Assembly: GCA_903931735.1 (NCBI GenBank)
Contig: CAIZDL010000196.1
Span: 1 to 33,863, forward strand
Source: an uncultured Rhodospirillales bacterium
GTDB lineage: Bacteria > Pseudomonadota > Alphaproteobacteria > Azospirillales > Azospirillaceae
Length of the DNA stretch: 33,863 nucleotides
Direction: 5' to 3'
The notes beneath the pieces are model-generated. The model did not search any database and was not told the origin of the DNA. It was given only the letters and a program-made list of their open reading frames with translations. Below, in pieces: positions 6,071 through 13,873 of the stretch; the stretch's first letter is position 1, and each line of letters begins with the position of its first letter. Made by a program: the position numbers and the translations under genes.

Positions 6071-6110
6071 CGGGGTGCAAGGGGTCGAATCCCTTGCACC
6101 CCGTTGTTTT
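6071..6110 (+). terminator. Strong intrinsic terminator with a T-arm-like loop
   Basis: CGGGGTGCAAGGG (6071-6083) pairs perfectly with CCCTTGCACCCCG (6091-6103) around the 7-nt loop GTCGAAT and is followed by TTGTTTTTT. This is a good rho-independent terminator for the sigma factor transcript. The loop and the adjacent 5+7 bp also mimic a tRNA T-arm stacked on an acceptor stem, but no D- or anticodon arm is present. Confidence 0.7.
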
Positions 6111-6184
6111 TTACCGCTTGACGCCCGGCCATGCCGTTGCATTGTGGCCACAGACGTTCGCAGCGAGGCCTGAGGGTAGCTGCC

Positions 6185-6226
6185 GATCCCCGGAGGATTT
6201 CACCCTCCGGGGATCGCAATCTTTTC
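6185..6226 (+). terminator. 12-bp hairpin in the large terminase leader
   Basis: GATCCCCGGAGG (6185-6196) and CCTCCGGGGATC (6204-6215) are perfectly complementary around ATTTCAC and followed by GCAATCTTTTCC, seven bases before the GTG start. It could terminate or attenuate transcription into the terminase gene. The T-tract is short, so read-through is likely. Confidence 0.5.
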
Positions 6227-6232
6227 CAACCC

Positions 6233-7705
6233 GTGCCTGAAACCATCGACATTGAATCCGGTCCCGCCCGTTCGTTCGCACCCTCCTCGAACGGCCTGAC
6301 CCTGTGGGAGTTCTTCTCTGAGGCGTTCGTCCCCTTGCAGGGGCTTTCGATCCCGCTGAAGCCGGCGCACCAGGAGATTTGCAACGTCATCGAGGACTCC
6401 TTGATGTGCAACCTGTCCTACGAGTTCGTGGTCCTGAATGTGGCTCCGCGCTTCGGCAAGACCAAGATTTGCGAAGCGTCGATCCTGTGGTTCGAGGGGC
6501 TGCTGCCGGACGCGCAGTTCATCTACACCGTCTATTCGGCCGCCATGGCCATCGAGACCAGCCGCTATATCCAGACCGTGATGCGGATGCCTTGGTATCT
6601 GCAACTCTTCCCCGAGTGCCGGCTGGGCGACGTGCAGAAGGCCGAACAGTTCAAGACCACGCGCGGCGGCCAGCTTTACGCCGACGGCGTGGGCGGTTCG
6701 CTGACGGGACGCGGCGCCGGGATGAAAGATCGGCCAGGCGGGGCGATCTTCGGCGACGATTGCTCGAAACCCGACGAGGCGCAGTCCCAGATCGAAATCG
6801 AGAAACTGCACCACTGGTTCGAGAACACGCTGAAGTCGCGGCGCAACTCCTCCGACAAGTGCCCCATGATCTTCCCCCAGCAACGGCTCGGGCCGGATGA
6901 CATGTCCGGGTATCTGATTTCCAACTACCCGAACAAAACCCTGCACCTGAAGTTCCCGGCGATGGTGAACGGTTTCTCCGTCCTCCCTGAGACGGTCAGC
7001 ACGTCCTCGCTGGAAGATACGAAGCGGAACAATCCCTTCGTCTTCGCCAGCCAATACATGCAGGAGCCGATCATCATGGGCGGCAACATGATTAAGCCCG
7101 AGTGGTTCGGCTATTTCGATCCCGACGAGCCGCTGCTGTTCGAGTGGCGCATGGTCACGACCGACACGGCTTGGAAGACGAAGGAGGCCAACGACTGGTC
7201 AGTCTTCCAATGCTGGGGCAAGCTGAACGCCAAAATCTACCTGATTGACCAGGTGCGGGGGAAATGGCTCTCCCCGATGATGATCGCCACGGCACGGTCG
7301 TTCTGGGATGGCCACAAGACCAACGACACGAGGCAGGGCTGGCTGCGGAAGATGGTGATCGAGGACCACAGCAGCGGCACCTCGGCGATCCAGCAGCTTG
7401 CCAACGAGGGCATTCCCATCGAGCCGATCATCCGCATCAAGGACAAGGTAACGCGGGTCGAGGACATTCTGCCCATGATCGCCACGGGGCGGGTCATGCT
7501 GCCCAAGGGCCGGCCGTGGCTGTCCGATTTCCTCTCCGAGTGCGCCGCCTTCCGCAAGGACGGCAATCACAAGCACGATGACATGGTTGACCCCCTCGCC
7601 GACGCCGCCCGGTTGATGCTGGGCGAGTCTTTGTCCTGCTTCGATGTCATGCGCCCTCCGGGCGATCCGATGCTGCCAAAGGCGATCCGGGGTCGGTCTC
7701 GGTGA
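6233..7705 (+). CDS. terL: Terminase large subunit (ATPase and nuclease)
   Basis: 490 aa from GTG 6233 (MPETIDIESG); the longer upstream frame runs through a hairpin. Residues 71-77 APRFGKT are a Walker A variant as found in the Terminase_6 family, residues 171-176 AIFGDD the Walker B. The nuclease domain starts near 305 with TTDTAWKT (Asp311) and ends with the metal-binding HKHDDMVD (448-453); IEDHSSG near 376 is the middle acidic motif. It packages DNA into proheads. The last 59 bases overlap, antisense, the end of the DUF6378 gene. Confidence 0.93.
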   Translation: MPETIDIESGPARSFAPSSNGLTLWEFFSEAFVPLQGLSIPLKPAHQEICNVIEDSLMCNLSYEFVVLNVAPRFGKTKICEASILWFEGLLPDAQFIYTVYSAAMAIETSRYIQTVMRMPWYLQLFPECRLGDVQKAEQFKTTRGGQLYADGVGGSLTGRGAGMKDRPGGAIFGDDCSKPDEAQSQIEIEKLHHWFENTLKSRRNSSDKCPMIFPQQRLGPDDMSGYLISNYPNKTLHLKFPAMVNGFSVLPETVSTSSLEDTKRNNPFVFASQYMQEPIIMGGNMIKPEWFGYFDPDEPLLFEWRMVTTDTAWKTKEANDWSVFQCWGKLNAKIYLIDQVRGKWLSPMMIATARSFWDGHKTNDTRQGWLRKMVIEDHSSGTSAIQQLANEGIPIEPIIRIKDKVTRVEDILPMIATGRVMLPKGRPWLSDFLSECAAFRKDGNHKHDDMVDPLADAARLMLGESLSCFDVMRPPGDPMLPKAIRGRSR

Positions 7706-7958
7706 GTTTTTCCATCGCTCGGGCGTAACCGGCGATGTCCACCAGATTGTCCCGCGAATGGTGGTTGCACTCGCGGGAAACCTTAAGGAGCACCATGCAG
7801 AGCCCGACCTGCTGCGGCGTGACCTCGATGTCGAGCACCTGCGACCAGAGCGCGGCGATCCGCTCGAAGCTACGGTTGGGCGGGCCGTAGGAATTCTCCC
7901 GAGGACCGTCAACCAGTCGGGATGCCTCTTCGAGAATAGTTTCAAGGTGCGCGCTCAT
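7647..7958 (-). CDS. DUF6378-type phage protein
   Basis: 103 aa from ATG 7958-7956. The sequence from EASRLVDGPRENSYGPPNRS through FERIAALWSQVL to VGLCMVLLKVSRECNHHSRD and NLVDIAGYARAMEKL fits DUF6378, a widespread phage family of unknown function. The start overlaps the upstream stop by 17 bases. It is the last gene of the minus-strand accessory cassette and its 3' end converges with and overlaps the large terminase gene. Confidence 0.8.
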   Translation of the reverse strand: MSAHLETILEEASRLVDGPRENSYGPPNRSFERIAALWSQVLDIEVTPQQVGLCMVLLKVSRECNHHSRDNLVDIAGYARAMEKLTETDPGSPLAASDRPEGA

Positions 7959-8220
7959 TTTGTTCGGGGACGATGGCTTCAACGAGTTTCTGCTTCCGGG
8001 TCGCGATCTTGCTGCGCCGGGCCAGGTCGATCATCAGGTTGTCGGCCAGCGTCTTGATCTTGGGCATGAACTCCTGCACGAGAAAGCCTTCGATCTGAAG
8101 ATCGGCGAGTCGCTTCCCCGACTCGGGATCGGTGGCATCGAACAGCCGTTTGTCCGGCGCGGCGAAGTCAGCCTTCAGTTTGAACGAGGAGCCTTCGATG
8201 GTGATGGAGATGGTTGTCAT
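7942..8220 (-). CDS. Hypothetical phage protein, 92 aa
   Basis: ATG at 8220-8218 overlaps the stop of the small membrane protein gene as ATGA. The N terminus MTTISITIEGSSFKLKADFA is beta-rich; the C-terminal half is helical and basic (LARRSKIATRKQKLVEAIVP). Not recognised. Coupled on both sides within the accessory cassette. Confidence 0.65.
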   Translation of the reverse strand: MTTISITIEGSSFKLKADFAAPDKRLFDATDPESGKRLADLQIEGFLVQEFMPKIKTLADNLMIDLARRSKIATRKQKLVEAIVPEQNERAP

Positions 8221-8372
8221 TTTAGTTTTTCAGTTCCCCTGATTTTTCTGACGATTACGAGTAGCCCTTTTCCACAAATCCAAACACCTCCGAAGAAAGC
8301 AAGTCCGCCCGCGAAAATTAGCATCGTCTCCCAAAAACCGACTCCTGGAATTTCGCGCAGTTCAGGGTTCAT
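8217..8372 (-). CDS. Small membrane protein, 51 aa
   Basis: ATG at 8372-8370 and TGA at 8219-8217, both in ATGA overlaps with the neighbours. A polar N terminus (MNPELREIPGVGFWE) is followed by a hydrophobic, Gly-rich stretch from TMLIFAGGLAFFGG to GLLVIV and a basic end RKIRGTEKLK. It could form one long or two short membrane helices with the basic end in the cytoplasm. A holin-like function is conceivable, but its place in a glycosyltransferase cassette suggests otherwise. Confidence 0.6.
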   Translation of the reverse strand: MNPELREIPGVGFWETMLIFAGGLAFFGGVWICGKGLLVIVRKIRGTEKLK

Positions 8373-8836
8373 GCTGGAAAGCGTTTGTCGAAACGGGCGA
8401 GATCGGCGTCAGCGAGTTCACAGGCTTTTTCGGAGCCGTTGTAATTTTTACGAACAGCGTTCCCCGATTCCCAAACGGTTGTGTGGACAGCGTTGTGGAA
8501 GTCGAAGCGTTCGATCCAATAGTTCGCCCGGACTTCGATCAGGATGGGGTTCGGTTTGGGTTCGGGCGTAGCCTGCGCGACGGGTTCGACCGAAGCGGGG
8601 CTTTCTTCAGGAAAGATTTCCTCGCGTTCGACGCTTCCGTCAACATTCACGGCTGTCCCGTTCGTGTCCACTATCCAACAGTGGTCGAACTCCTTTCGAT
8701 GGTTGGCTCCGTTCGGCATCAAACTAGTCAAACGCTGACGAGCATTGTCGATACTCAGGTGTGGGCCATCGTTCAAGAAGCCGTTGGAAATCCAGAAAGG
8801 AAGCGTGGCGGGGACTTTGATTCTTTTGATGTTCAT
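8369..8836 (-). CDS. Hypothetical protein, 155 aa
   Basis: ATG at 8836-8834, three bases after the upstream glycosyltransferase stop. Two parts: an N-terminal domain up to about residue 70 (PATLPFWISNGFLNDGPHLS, WIVDTNGTAVNVDG), a Pro/Glu/Ala linker (PEESPASVEPVAQATPEPKP) and a C-terminal part with WIERFDFHNAVHTTVWESGN. The C-terminal part resembles no family I can name. Member of the coupled accessory cassette. Confidence 0.65.
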   Translation of the reverse strand: MNIKRIKVPATLPFWISNGFLNDGPHLSIDNARQRLTSLMPNGANHRKEFDHCWIVDTNGTAVNVDGSVEREEIFPEESPASVEPVAQATPEPKPNPILIEVRANYWIERFDFHNAVHTTVWESGNAVRKNYNGSEKACELADADLARFDKRFPA

Positions 8837-8839
8837 GGT

Positions 8840-9556
8840 TCAAATTCCAAATTTCAGCAGTTCACGGATCGCAGCCTGCTCGGCGTTCACCGCGGCGAAG
8901 TTGCGCGGCCCGTCGCTGTCATAGTGTCGGCGGTAGGCTTGCAGGATTTGCGGGCAGTTGCCGAGGCGCAGCCCGGCACGCACCATCTCGACGGACATCA
9001 TCCAATCGTTCGCGAATTTGAACTGGTTTCGGAACTTCACGCCGGAGGCGATCAACTTGCGGAGATCGAACATCAGCGTTGGCGCGTGCATAGCCCATCG
9101 GGCTGGCAGTTGTGCCACAATATCGGCGTGCAGATACGAATGGTATTCAGGCGGGTCTCGCCGAAAGTTGAGCGTCCCAATGTCGTGCCAGAATGGGGCA
9201 AACGCACCCGAGACACACGCCAGTTCGGGCTCCAACTCGAACGCCTTCAGTTGGTTCGCGATGCGGTCGGGGCAGGCAATGTCGTCGCTGTGCTGGATCG
9301 CGAGGTAGTCGTATTCCTCGCCGTGGTCGCGAACCCAGGCGTCGAGACGGGTGCACGGGTGCGCTCGGTGCTCAATTACGTTTATTCCGCCAACCAGATG
9401 CTCGGCGATTTCCTTAGTCCAGTCAGTCGAACCGCCATCAAGAACCCACATCTCGCGATGCCCCGATTGCTCTTGGATGCTGTCAATCGCTTCACCCAGA
9501 TACCGGGCAGAGTTGAATGTTGGGATGACGACGGCGACGGAGGGAGGGTTATTCAT
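8840..9556 (-). CDS. Family 2-type glycosyltransferase (GT-A fold)
   Basis: 238 aa from ATG 9556-9554 (MNNPPSVAVVIPTFNSARYL); the frame is open a little further up but this start puts the Rossmann strand at the N terminus as usual. VVIPTFN (9-15), DGGSTD (40-45) and HSDD (89-92, the DxD equivalent) are the nucleotide-sugar and metal-binding motifs; ANDW (182-185) lies where the catalytic base motif is expected. It should transfer a sugar from a nucleotide donor; the acceptor is unknown and may be host envelope glycan or a virion protein. No membrane segment is seen. Confidence 0.85.
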   Translation of the reverse strand: MNNPPSVAVVIPTFNSARYLGEAIDSIQEQSGHREMWVLDGGSTDWTKEIAEHLVGGINVIEHRAHPCTRLDAWVRDHGEEYDYLAIQHSDDIACPDRIANQLKAFELEPELACVSGAFAPFWHDIGTLNFRRDPPEYHSYLHADIVAQLPARWAMHAPTLMFDLRKLIASGVKFRNQFKFANDWMMSVEMVRAGLRLGNCPQILQAYRRHYDSDGPRNFAAVNAEQAAIRELLKFGI

Positions 9557-9749
9557 CGACGCGAAGATAAGGTGGACCGAAATTGACGACACAGTTTGCC
9601 CCGCGCCCGTTGGTTGAATCGGCGTAAGCCAAGGCGATTTCTTTCGGCTTGATTGTGGCCACAGTGATCGCGGCAGGCGGTGTCAATTTAGCCGTCTTTC
9701 CGATGACGATCAGACCGCCCAAGGTTTGCAGGAAATTTCTTCGGTTCAT
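9549..9749 (-). CDS. 66-aa protein with Tat-like signal sequence
   Basis: ATG at 9749-9747 overlaps the upstream stop (ATGA), which fixes the start. The N terminus MNRRNFLQTLGGLIVIG matches the twin-arginine signal pattern (RRxFLxxL, then a weakly hydrophobic stretch), with a possible cleavage region near TPPAAITVA. The remaining about 40 residues (IKPKEIALAYADSTNGRG, one Cys, NFGPPYLRVDE) match nothing known to me. Export by the Tat route is inferred. Very unusual for a phage gene; it lies between two glycosyltransferase genes. Confidence 0.6.
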   Translation of the reverse strand: MNRRNFLQTLGGLIVIGKTAKLTPPAAITVATIKPKEIALAYADSTNGRGANCVVNFGPPYLRVDE

Positions 9750-11107
9750 GGCCGGTTCCCCCGCAGTTGCAGCGCGTCGTAGCGCATCATGTGCCCGACC
9801 TTGACCGTCGTGTCCACATAGACAATGCCGCCCATGTCCCTCCACATCCGGTCCACGGTGTAGTCCTCGCTGTCCCGGTGCCGGTCAACCACCTGATCGT
9901 GGAAGATGAAGTTGACGGCATGACCCCGGAACTCCTCCACCGTCTCGTCGTATTCGGTTTGTGGATTCTCCGCGATGATCGCGTCGAAAACATCGAGGTC
10001 GTAGAACTTGAACCCGGTGCCGATCTCGGCACATTCCTGCAATCCGTTCGACATCGTGCCTTTGCCGGGGATGGGAGTGAAGCACCAGTCGAACGGGGGT
10101 TTCTTTTTCGGGTAGAGCGCGCCGACGACGGGAGCTTGATGCCGGGCCATCTTCAACAACTGTTCGAGGTTGAAGATCATGTCGTAGTCGATGAACCCGA
10201 TCCTGCCTGCCTGCTTCCCGTCCACGACCAGATTGCGGGCCTTGTAAAGCAGCAGGTCGCGCATCCGAGGGGTCTGCGTGCCGCCGCCGTCGAGCTTGAC
10301 GAACCGGGTCTGGCCGGCCTTGTTCGCCGCCTCGAACAGCGCGAAGAGGGAGGCGTTGAAAGTTTCGACGTGAGCCATCCCCTCGTAGTTGGGCATCGCC
10401 AGCACGACGAGGTTGGGATCGCGCTTGGACAGGCGTTTGATCCGGCGATAGGTCGTGGTCGGGCCGTGGTAGCTGCCGTCGGCCGAGACCTTTTTCAGCA
10501 TCAGCCTCGCGATGGGGATTTTGGTGAACTCGTTGTGGCCGAGGAAATGGCACAGCCAATCGCCACACTTCCACCGTGCCTCGTTGTCGCCACCGGGACT
10601 CGCGTTCATGTCGCGGGGCATCGCCAGCGTGATCTTTTTCGCGAAGTCAGGTTCGCCCTGCATGACGTTCCAAAGGTGATTCTGCCAAATCCAAGCGTAG
10701 TCCCGCCAGACCGGTTCGTCCGCAATCATGCGGTCGATCACGGCCATCGACGCCGGATCGTTCCACCAGATTCCAACATCGTTGTTGATGGGCCAATCGG
10801 TGTGGGATTCGCGAGCGAACATGACCCCGACCCGATGGTTGGCTTTCTGCGCCACTTGTTGCGGCGTGATCGACTGATTCATCATCAACACATCCGAGCC
10901 GTGCGTCAGCACCATGTCGAATTGTGGCAGAAGTTTTTTGAGGGCGACAAGAAATCCCAGCTTCGACGGCTCCCAATCCATGCGGAGCGTCTGCTGGCTG
11001 AACCCGTGCCGCTGCGCGTAGGCCAGATGGTTCGGCGCGGTGATTCGGGCCAACTCCAAATTGAGCGGGTTGGTGACACTGTGACAGGTGAGCAGGCAAA
11101 TGTTCAT
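9746..11107 (-). CDS. Two-domain glycosyltransferase
   Basis: 453 aa, ATG 11107-11105 in an ATGA overlap. The N-terminal domain (about 1-225) starts MNICLLTCHS and has HLAYAQRHGF and THGSDVLMMN (69-77), the layout of GMA12/MNN10-like galactosyltransferases. The C-terminal domain (about 230-450) starts DPNLVVLAMPNYEGMAHVET and has the metal-binding IDYDMIF (306-312), ALYPKKK (330-336) and a His-rich part near FIFHDQVVDRHRD, typical of GT-A enzymes found in phages. Two catalytic domains on one chain suggest addition of a disaccharide or of sugars to two acceptors. Family labels are by resemblance only. Confidence 0.75.
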   Translation of the reverse strand: MNICLLTCHSVTNPLNLELARITAPNHLAYAQRHGFSQQTLRMDWEPSKLGFLVALKKLLPQFDMVLTHGSDVLMMNQSITPQQVAQKANHRVGVMFARESHTDWPINNDVGIWWNDPASMAVIDRMIADEPVWRDYAWIWQNHLWNVMQGEPDFAKKITLAMPRDMNASPGGDNEARWKCGDWLCHFLGHNEFTKIPIARLMLKKVSADGSYHGPTTTYRRIKRLSKRDPNLVVLAMPNYEGMAHVETFNASLFALFEAANKAGQTRFVKLDGGGTQTPRMRDLLLYKARNLVVDGKQAGRIGFIDYDMIFNLEQLLKMARHQAPVVGALYPKKKPPFDWCFTPIPGKGTMSNGLQECAEIGTGFKFYDLDVFDAIIAENPQTEYDETVEEFRGHAVNFIFHDQVVDRHRDSEDYTVDRMWRDMGGIVYVDTTVKVGHMMRYDALQLRGNRP

Positions 11108-11256
11108 GGGAGAGTGGCGATGATTCGGGACAACACCTCACGCTGCGCCAGCTTCGATTTCCGGGCGTGATCTGCCAGCCGTTTCATCTCAGCGTCGGTC
11201 AGGCGGAAGCAGCGGTTCTTTTTGCGCTCGGAGGAAGTGAGTTTGCGACGGGGCAC
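11104..11256 (-). CDS. Ribbon-helix-helix-like small protein, candidate cassette regulator
   Basis: 50 aa from GTG 11256-11254; TTG at 11286 or 11292 would add up to 12 residues. The strand-like NRCFRLTDAEMKRLADHARK followed by SKLAQREVLSRII has the shape of MobC/CopG-type ribbon-helix-helix domains (RxxRLTxxExxxLxxxAxxxGxSxSxxLR). It is the first gene of the accessory cassette and would be well placed to control it, possibly by binding in the divergent region before the portal gene. Stop overlaps the next ATG (ATGA). Confidence 0.6.
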   Translation of the reverse strand: MPRRKLTSSERKKNRCFRLTDAEMKRLADHARKSKLAQREVLSRIIATLP

Positions 11257-11384
11257 AAAGGGATGCCTGTGGCCATCGCTTTTCAATGACAATGCAAAAA
11301 ATCATGCAACTGCATTACTCGCGTCCCATCAACGATTTACGCTTGCTTTTTTTCCATGGGGTGCTTGCCTGCTTGACAACTCCC
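11257..11384. promoter_or_regulatory. Divergent region between accessory cassette and portal gene
   Basis: Contains TGTGGCCATC (11268-11277), GCAACTGCATT (11306-11316), a T-run and TTGACA shortly before the portal ATG (too close to be its -35). The same two motifs, in the same order, occur upstream of the gene at 4232. Promoters in both directions are expected here because transcription diverges. Confidence 0.4.
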
Positions 11385-12917
11385 ATGCCCACCACGCTCG
11401 CCGATGTCAAACACGCTGCCTCCCAAGCGATGAGGGAGGCGTCGAATCCCGCGCCCGTCACCGCGCAGGAATTGCGGGATAGCATCGGGCGTGACGAGCG
11501 GCTGAACTGGTTGGAGGACGTGTTCGACGGGGGCGACGGCTACGGCGGCTACACCACCGCCCCGTCGTCGCTTCCCTTCACGCTGTCCCAGTCGAACAAC
11601 TACACCCCGCTCTCCCTCAACCGCATCCTGCTCTCCTACTCCTACATGACGCAGGGGCTCGTGCAGACCGTCATCAAGCAGCCGGTGGAAGACGCCTTTC
11701 GCGGCGGGATTGAAATCATTTCCAAGGAACTTTCCCCCGAGGAAAAAGGCGATCTGACCGGCATCATCTACGCCCGCAAGCCGGTCGAGCTTGGCCACGA
11801 GCACCCCATCCGGCACATGATGACGGCGATGGGCCTGGCCGGCGTTGATCTCGACGATAGCGACATCGACGCCAACAAAGAGACCCAATGCTGGGCGCGA
11901 CTCTACGGCGGCGCAGGGCTGCTCATCAACACCGACCAAGACCTTTCAAGTGATCTGGACGTGGAAAAGATCGGGGCGGAATCGCCGCTGCAATTCATCG
12001 CCTGTGACCGCTGGGAACTCGTTCTCTCCCAGATCAACATCTGGGATTTGACCGAGCGGTGCCCGTTCAACTATTACGGCCAGCGGGCCAATCGCACGCG
12101 GGTCATCAAGGTCATGGGTGAGAAGGCTCCGAGCTACATTCGCCAGCGGTTGCAGGGCTGGGGCATGAGTGAGATTGAACGCTGCATCCGGTCGATCAAC
12201 GCCTTCGTCAAGTTTGAGAACGTGGTCTTCCAGTTGATGGATGAGGCGAAGATCGACGTTTTTTCCATCGACGGTTTGAACGCCAACGCGATGTCCCCGA
12301 ACGGCACCGCGTTGATGAAACGGCGCATTGCCATGGCGCAGGGCCAGAAGAATTACCAGAATTCGATCACCCTGGATTCCAAGGACATTTACGAACAGAA
12401 ACAAATCCACTTCTCCGGCATCGCCGATCTGTGGGAACAGCTTCGACTCAATCTTTCGTCGGCCCTGAAAATCCCGATGAACAAGCTGTTCGGCCAGTCG
12501 GCCACCGGCTTCGGCGGCGGTCAGGATTCCATCGAGAACTACAACTCCATCGTGGAAGCGATTCGGGAAAAAGCGACCCCCTGCATCATGGAGACGATCC
12601 GGCTCCGGGCGCAACAGCTTTTTGGATACCAACCGAAATTCACCATCCGTTTCAAGCCGCTGAAAGTGCTGGACGGAAACGAGGAACAGACCGTCCTCAC
12701 AGCCAAGCAGGACCGGGCCATCGAACTGTTCACGACGGGACTGGCCACAGGCAAAGAGACGAGCGAAATCCTCGCCAGCGAAAGCCTGTTGATGATCGAC
12801 ACCGAAGTCCTGAAGGGGACGCGGGAGCCGGTCAGCCCGCAGGCCGAGGCCGACGCGGAACTGGCGGACAAGAACATTGCGGCGAAACCGAAACCCAAGC
12901 CGGCAGCGAAGAAATGA
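11385..12917 (+). CDS. Portal protein (DUF1073 family)
   Basis: 510 aa from ATG 11385 (MPTTLADVKHAASQ). The core from about residue 80 to 440 fits DUF1073 portals: NRILLSYSYMTQGLVQTVIK, QPVEDAFRGGIEI, and the hallmark MNKLFGQSATGFGGGQDSIE followed by a coupled NYNSIVEAIREK helix. The tail is a Lys/Pro/Ala-rich extension. Twelve copies should form the ring at one capsid vertex through which the terminase pumps DNA. Its TGA overlaps the next ATG. Separated from terL by the minus-strand cassette, which is atypical. Confidence 0.9.
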   Translation: MPTTLADVKHAASQAMREASNPAPVTAQELRDSIGRDERLNWLEDVFDGGDGYGGYTTAPSSLPFTLSQSNNYTPLSLNRILLSYSYMTQGLVQTVIKQPVEDAFRGGIEIISKELSPEEKGDLTGIIYARKPVELGHEHPIRHMMTAMGLAGVDLDDSDIDANKETQCWARLYGGAGLLINTDQDLSSDLDVEKIGAESPLQFIACDRWELVLSQINIWDLTERCPFNYYGQRANRTRVIKVMGEKAPSYIRQRLQGWGMSEIERCIRSINAFVKFENVVFQLMDEAKIDVFSIDGLNANAMSPNGTALMKRRIAMAQGQKNYQNSITLDSKDIYEQKQIHFSGIADLWEQLRLNLSSALKIPMNKLFGQSATGFGGGQDSIENYNSIVEAIREKATPCIMETIRLRAQQLFGYQPKFTIRFKPLKVLDGNEEQTVLTAKQDRAIELFTTGLATGKETSEILASESLLMIDTEVLKGTREPVSPQAEADAELADKNIAAKPKPKPAAKK

Positions 12918-13873
12918 AGACCCTTCTCGGTCCCATCCTCCACCGCGACGAATACACCCGCTGGATCGAGCGGGAGGCGAACGGTTGGCTCGACGAGGCA
13001 GTCTTCGCTCCGCTGGACGCCGCGATGGAAGACGAGCGTCTGAATGAAAATGACAATTCCTTCGTCGCCGCCGCGCTGATCGCCGGGACAATCTGGTATG
13101 CGGCCGGGGTTTTCGGCGGCGAGTTTGATTCCAAGATCAGTCGTGAACTACGAATGTTCGGAGCCACGCTGGCCGCTGACGGCACCTTCCGGCTTCCCGA
13201 TTGGAAACTGACAATCCCCCTGCGCTCGGCCATCGCCTACGCCTCGCACCGTTCGCGCTACGCCCACGGCGGCGTCGTCACCATCGCCGACACGATTCTC
13301 GACAACGTGAAAAAGGCCGTGCTCGGGATCGGGGCGGCTTTGATCTTTCTTCGCATCCTGAGCGATCTCGAAATCCAATCGCGGCTGGCTCTCGACCATC
13401 GCACCGAGTTGCCTGTGGCCATCGGCAAGCCCGTTTCCTCGGCGGCGCAGGAGCGGGAGTTCGACGACCGCCTGAAAAAAATCACGGCGGACGCGCTCGA
13501 AGACTTGAAAAAAAAAGTCGCCGACAATCTCGCGGACGGCGGACGACCTGACAAGCTGAAGGCCATCGTGGCGGCTTGGAAAACGAAACTGCGCTCCCGA
13601 ATCGCCACCGAGGCCGAGCACCAGGCGGCCATTGTGGTCACGGCCCATCGCCGGGAACTGGCACGGCGGCTGGGAATTTCCGAATACATCTGGCAGACGA
13701 TGGAGGACTCGAAGGTGCGGAAGTGCCATCGTTTGTTGAATGGTAAAACATTCAACTGGGACAACCCTCCGGTCATTGACGACCGCACCGGCTTTCGGGG
13801 GAATCCAGGGGACAGCGCCAACTGTCGGTGCCATCCGCGTTTGATTCTTACGGAGGCGGAAAGAGCCGCATGA
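12914..13873 (+). CDS. Phage head morphogenesis protein (MuF / SPP1 gp7-like)
   Basis: 319 aa, start fixed by ATGA overlap with portal. The N-terminal two thirds are helical (long Lys/Asp-rich helices near DDRLKKITADALEDLKKKVA). The C-terminal MuF signature is clear: DSKVRKCHRLLNGKTFNWDN, then a GF-NPGDSANCRCHPRLIL end, the conserved CxC-H motif. Minor head protein associated with portal, ejected or needed for prohead assembly. Confidence 0.88.
   Translation: MKTLLGPILHRDEYTRWIEREANGWLDEAVFAPLDAAMEDERLNENDNSFVAAALIAGTIWYAAGVFGGEFDSKISRELRMFGATLAADGTFRLPDWKLTIPLRSAIAYASHRSRYAHGGVVTIADTILDNVKKAVLGIGAALIFLRILSDLEIQSRLALDHRTELPVAIGKPVSSAAQEREFDDRLKKITADALEDLKKKVADNLADGGRPDKLKAIVAAWKTKLRSRIATEAEHQAAIVVTAHRRELARRLGISEYIWQTMEDSKVRKCHRLLNGKTFNWDNPPVIDDRTGFRGNPGDSANCRCHPRLILTEAERAA

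Larger units (their letters stand above)
5930..6232. other. Gene-free region between sigma factor and large terminase
   Basis: No plausible coding frame. It contains an imperfect stem around 5953-6000 (AGGGAGTC / GACTCGTCCCT), a 13-bp terminator-like hairpin (6071-6103), the 10-bp palindrome TGTGGCCACA (6143-6152) and a 12-bp hairpin (6185-6215) immediately upstream of the terminase start. A small RNA could be made here. Confidence 0.45.

Noticed and set aside
5980-6110. Possible tRNA gene, because of the T-arm-like hairpin
   Set aside because: No acceptor 5' strand, D-arm or anticodon arm at suitable distance; the hairpin plus T-tract fits a terminator.
8483-11170. Long plus-strand frames at 8483-9586 and 9767-11170
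   Set aside because: They are antisense to the glycosyltransferase genes, which carry clear motifs; the plus frames show none.
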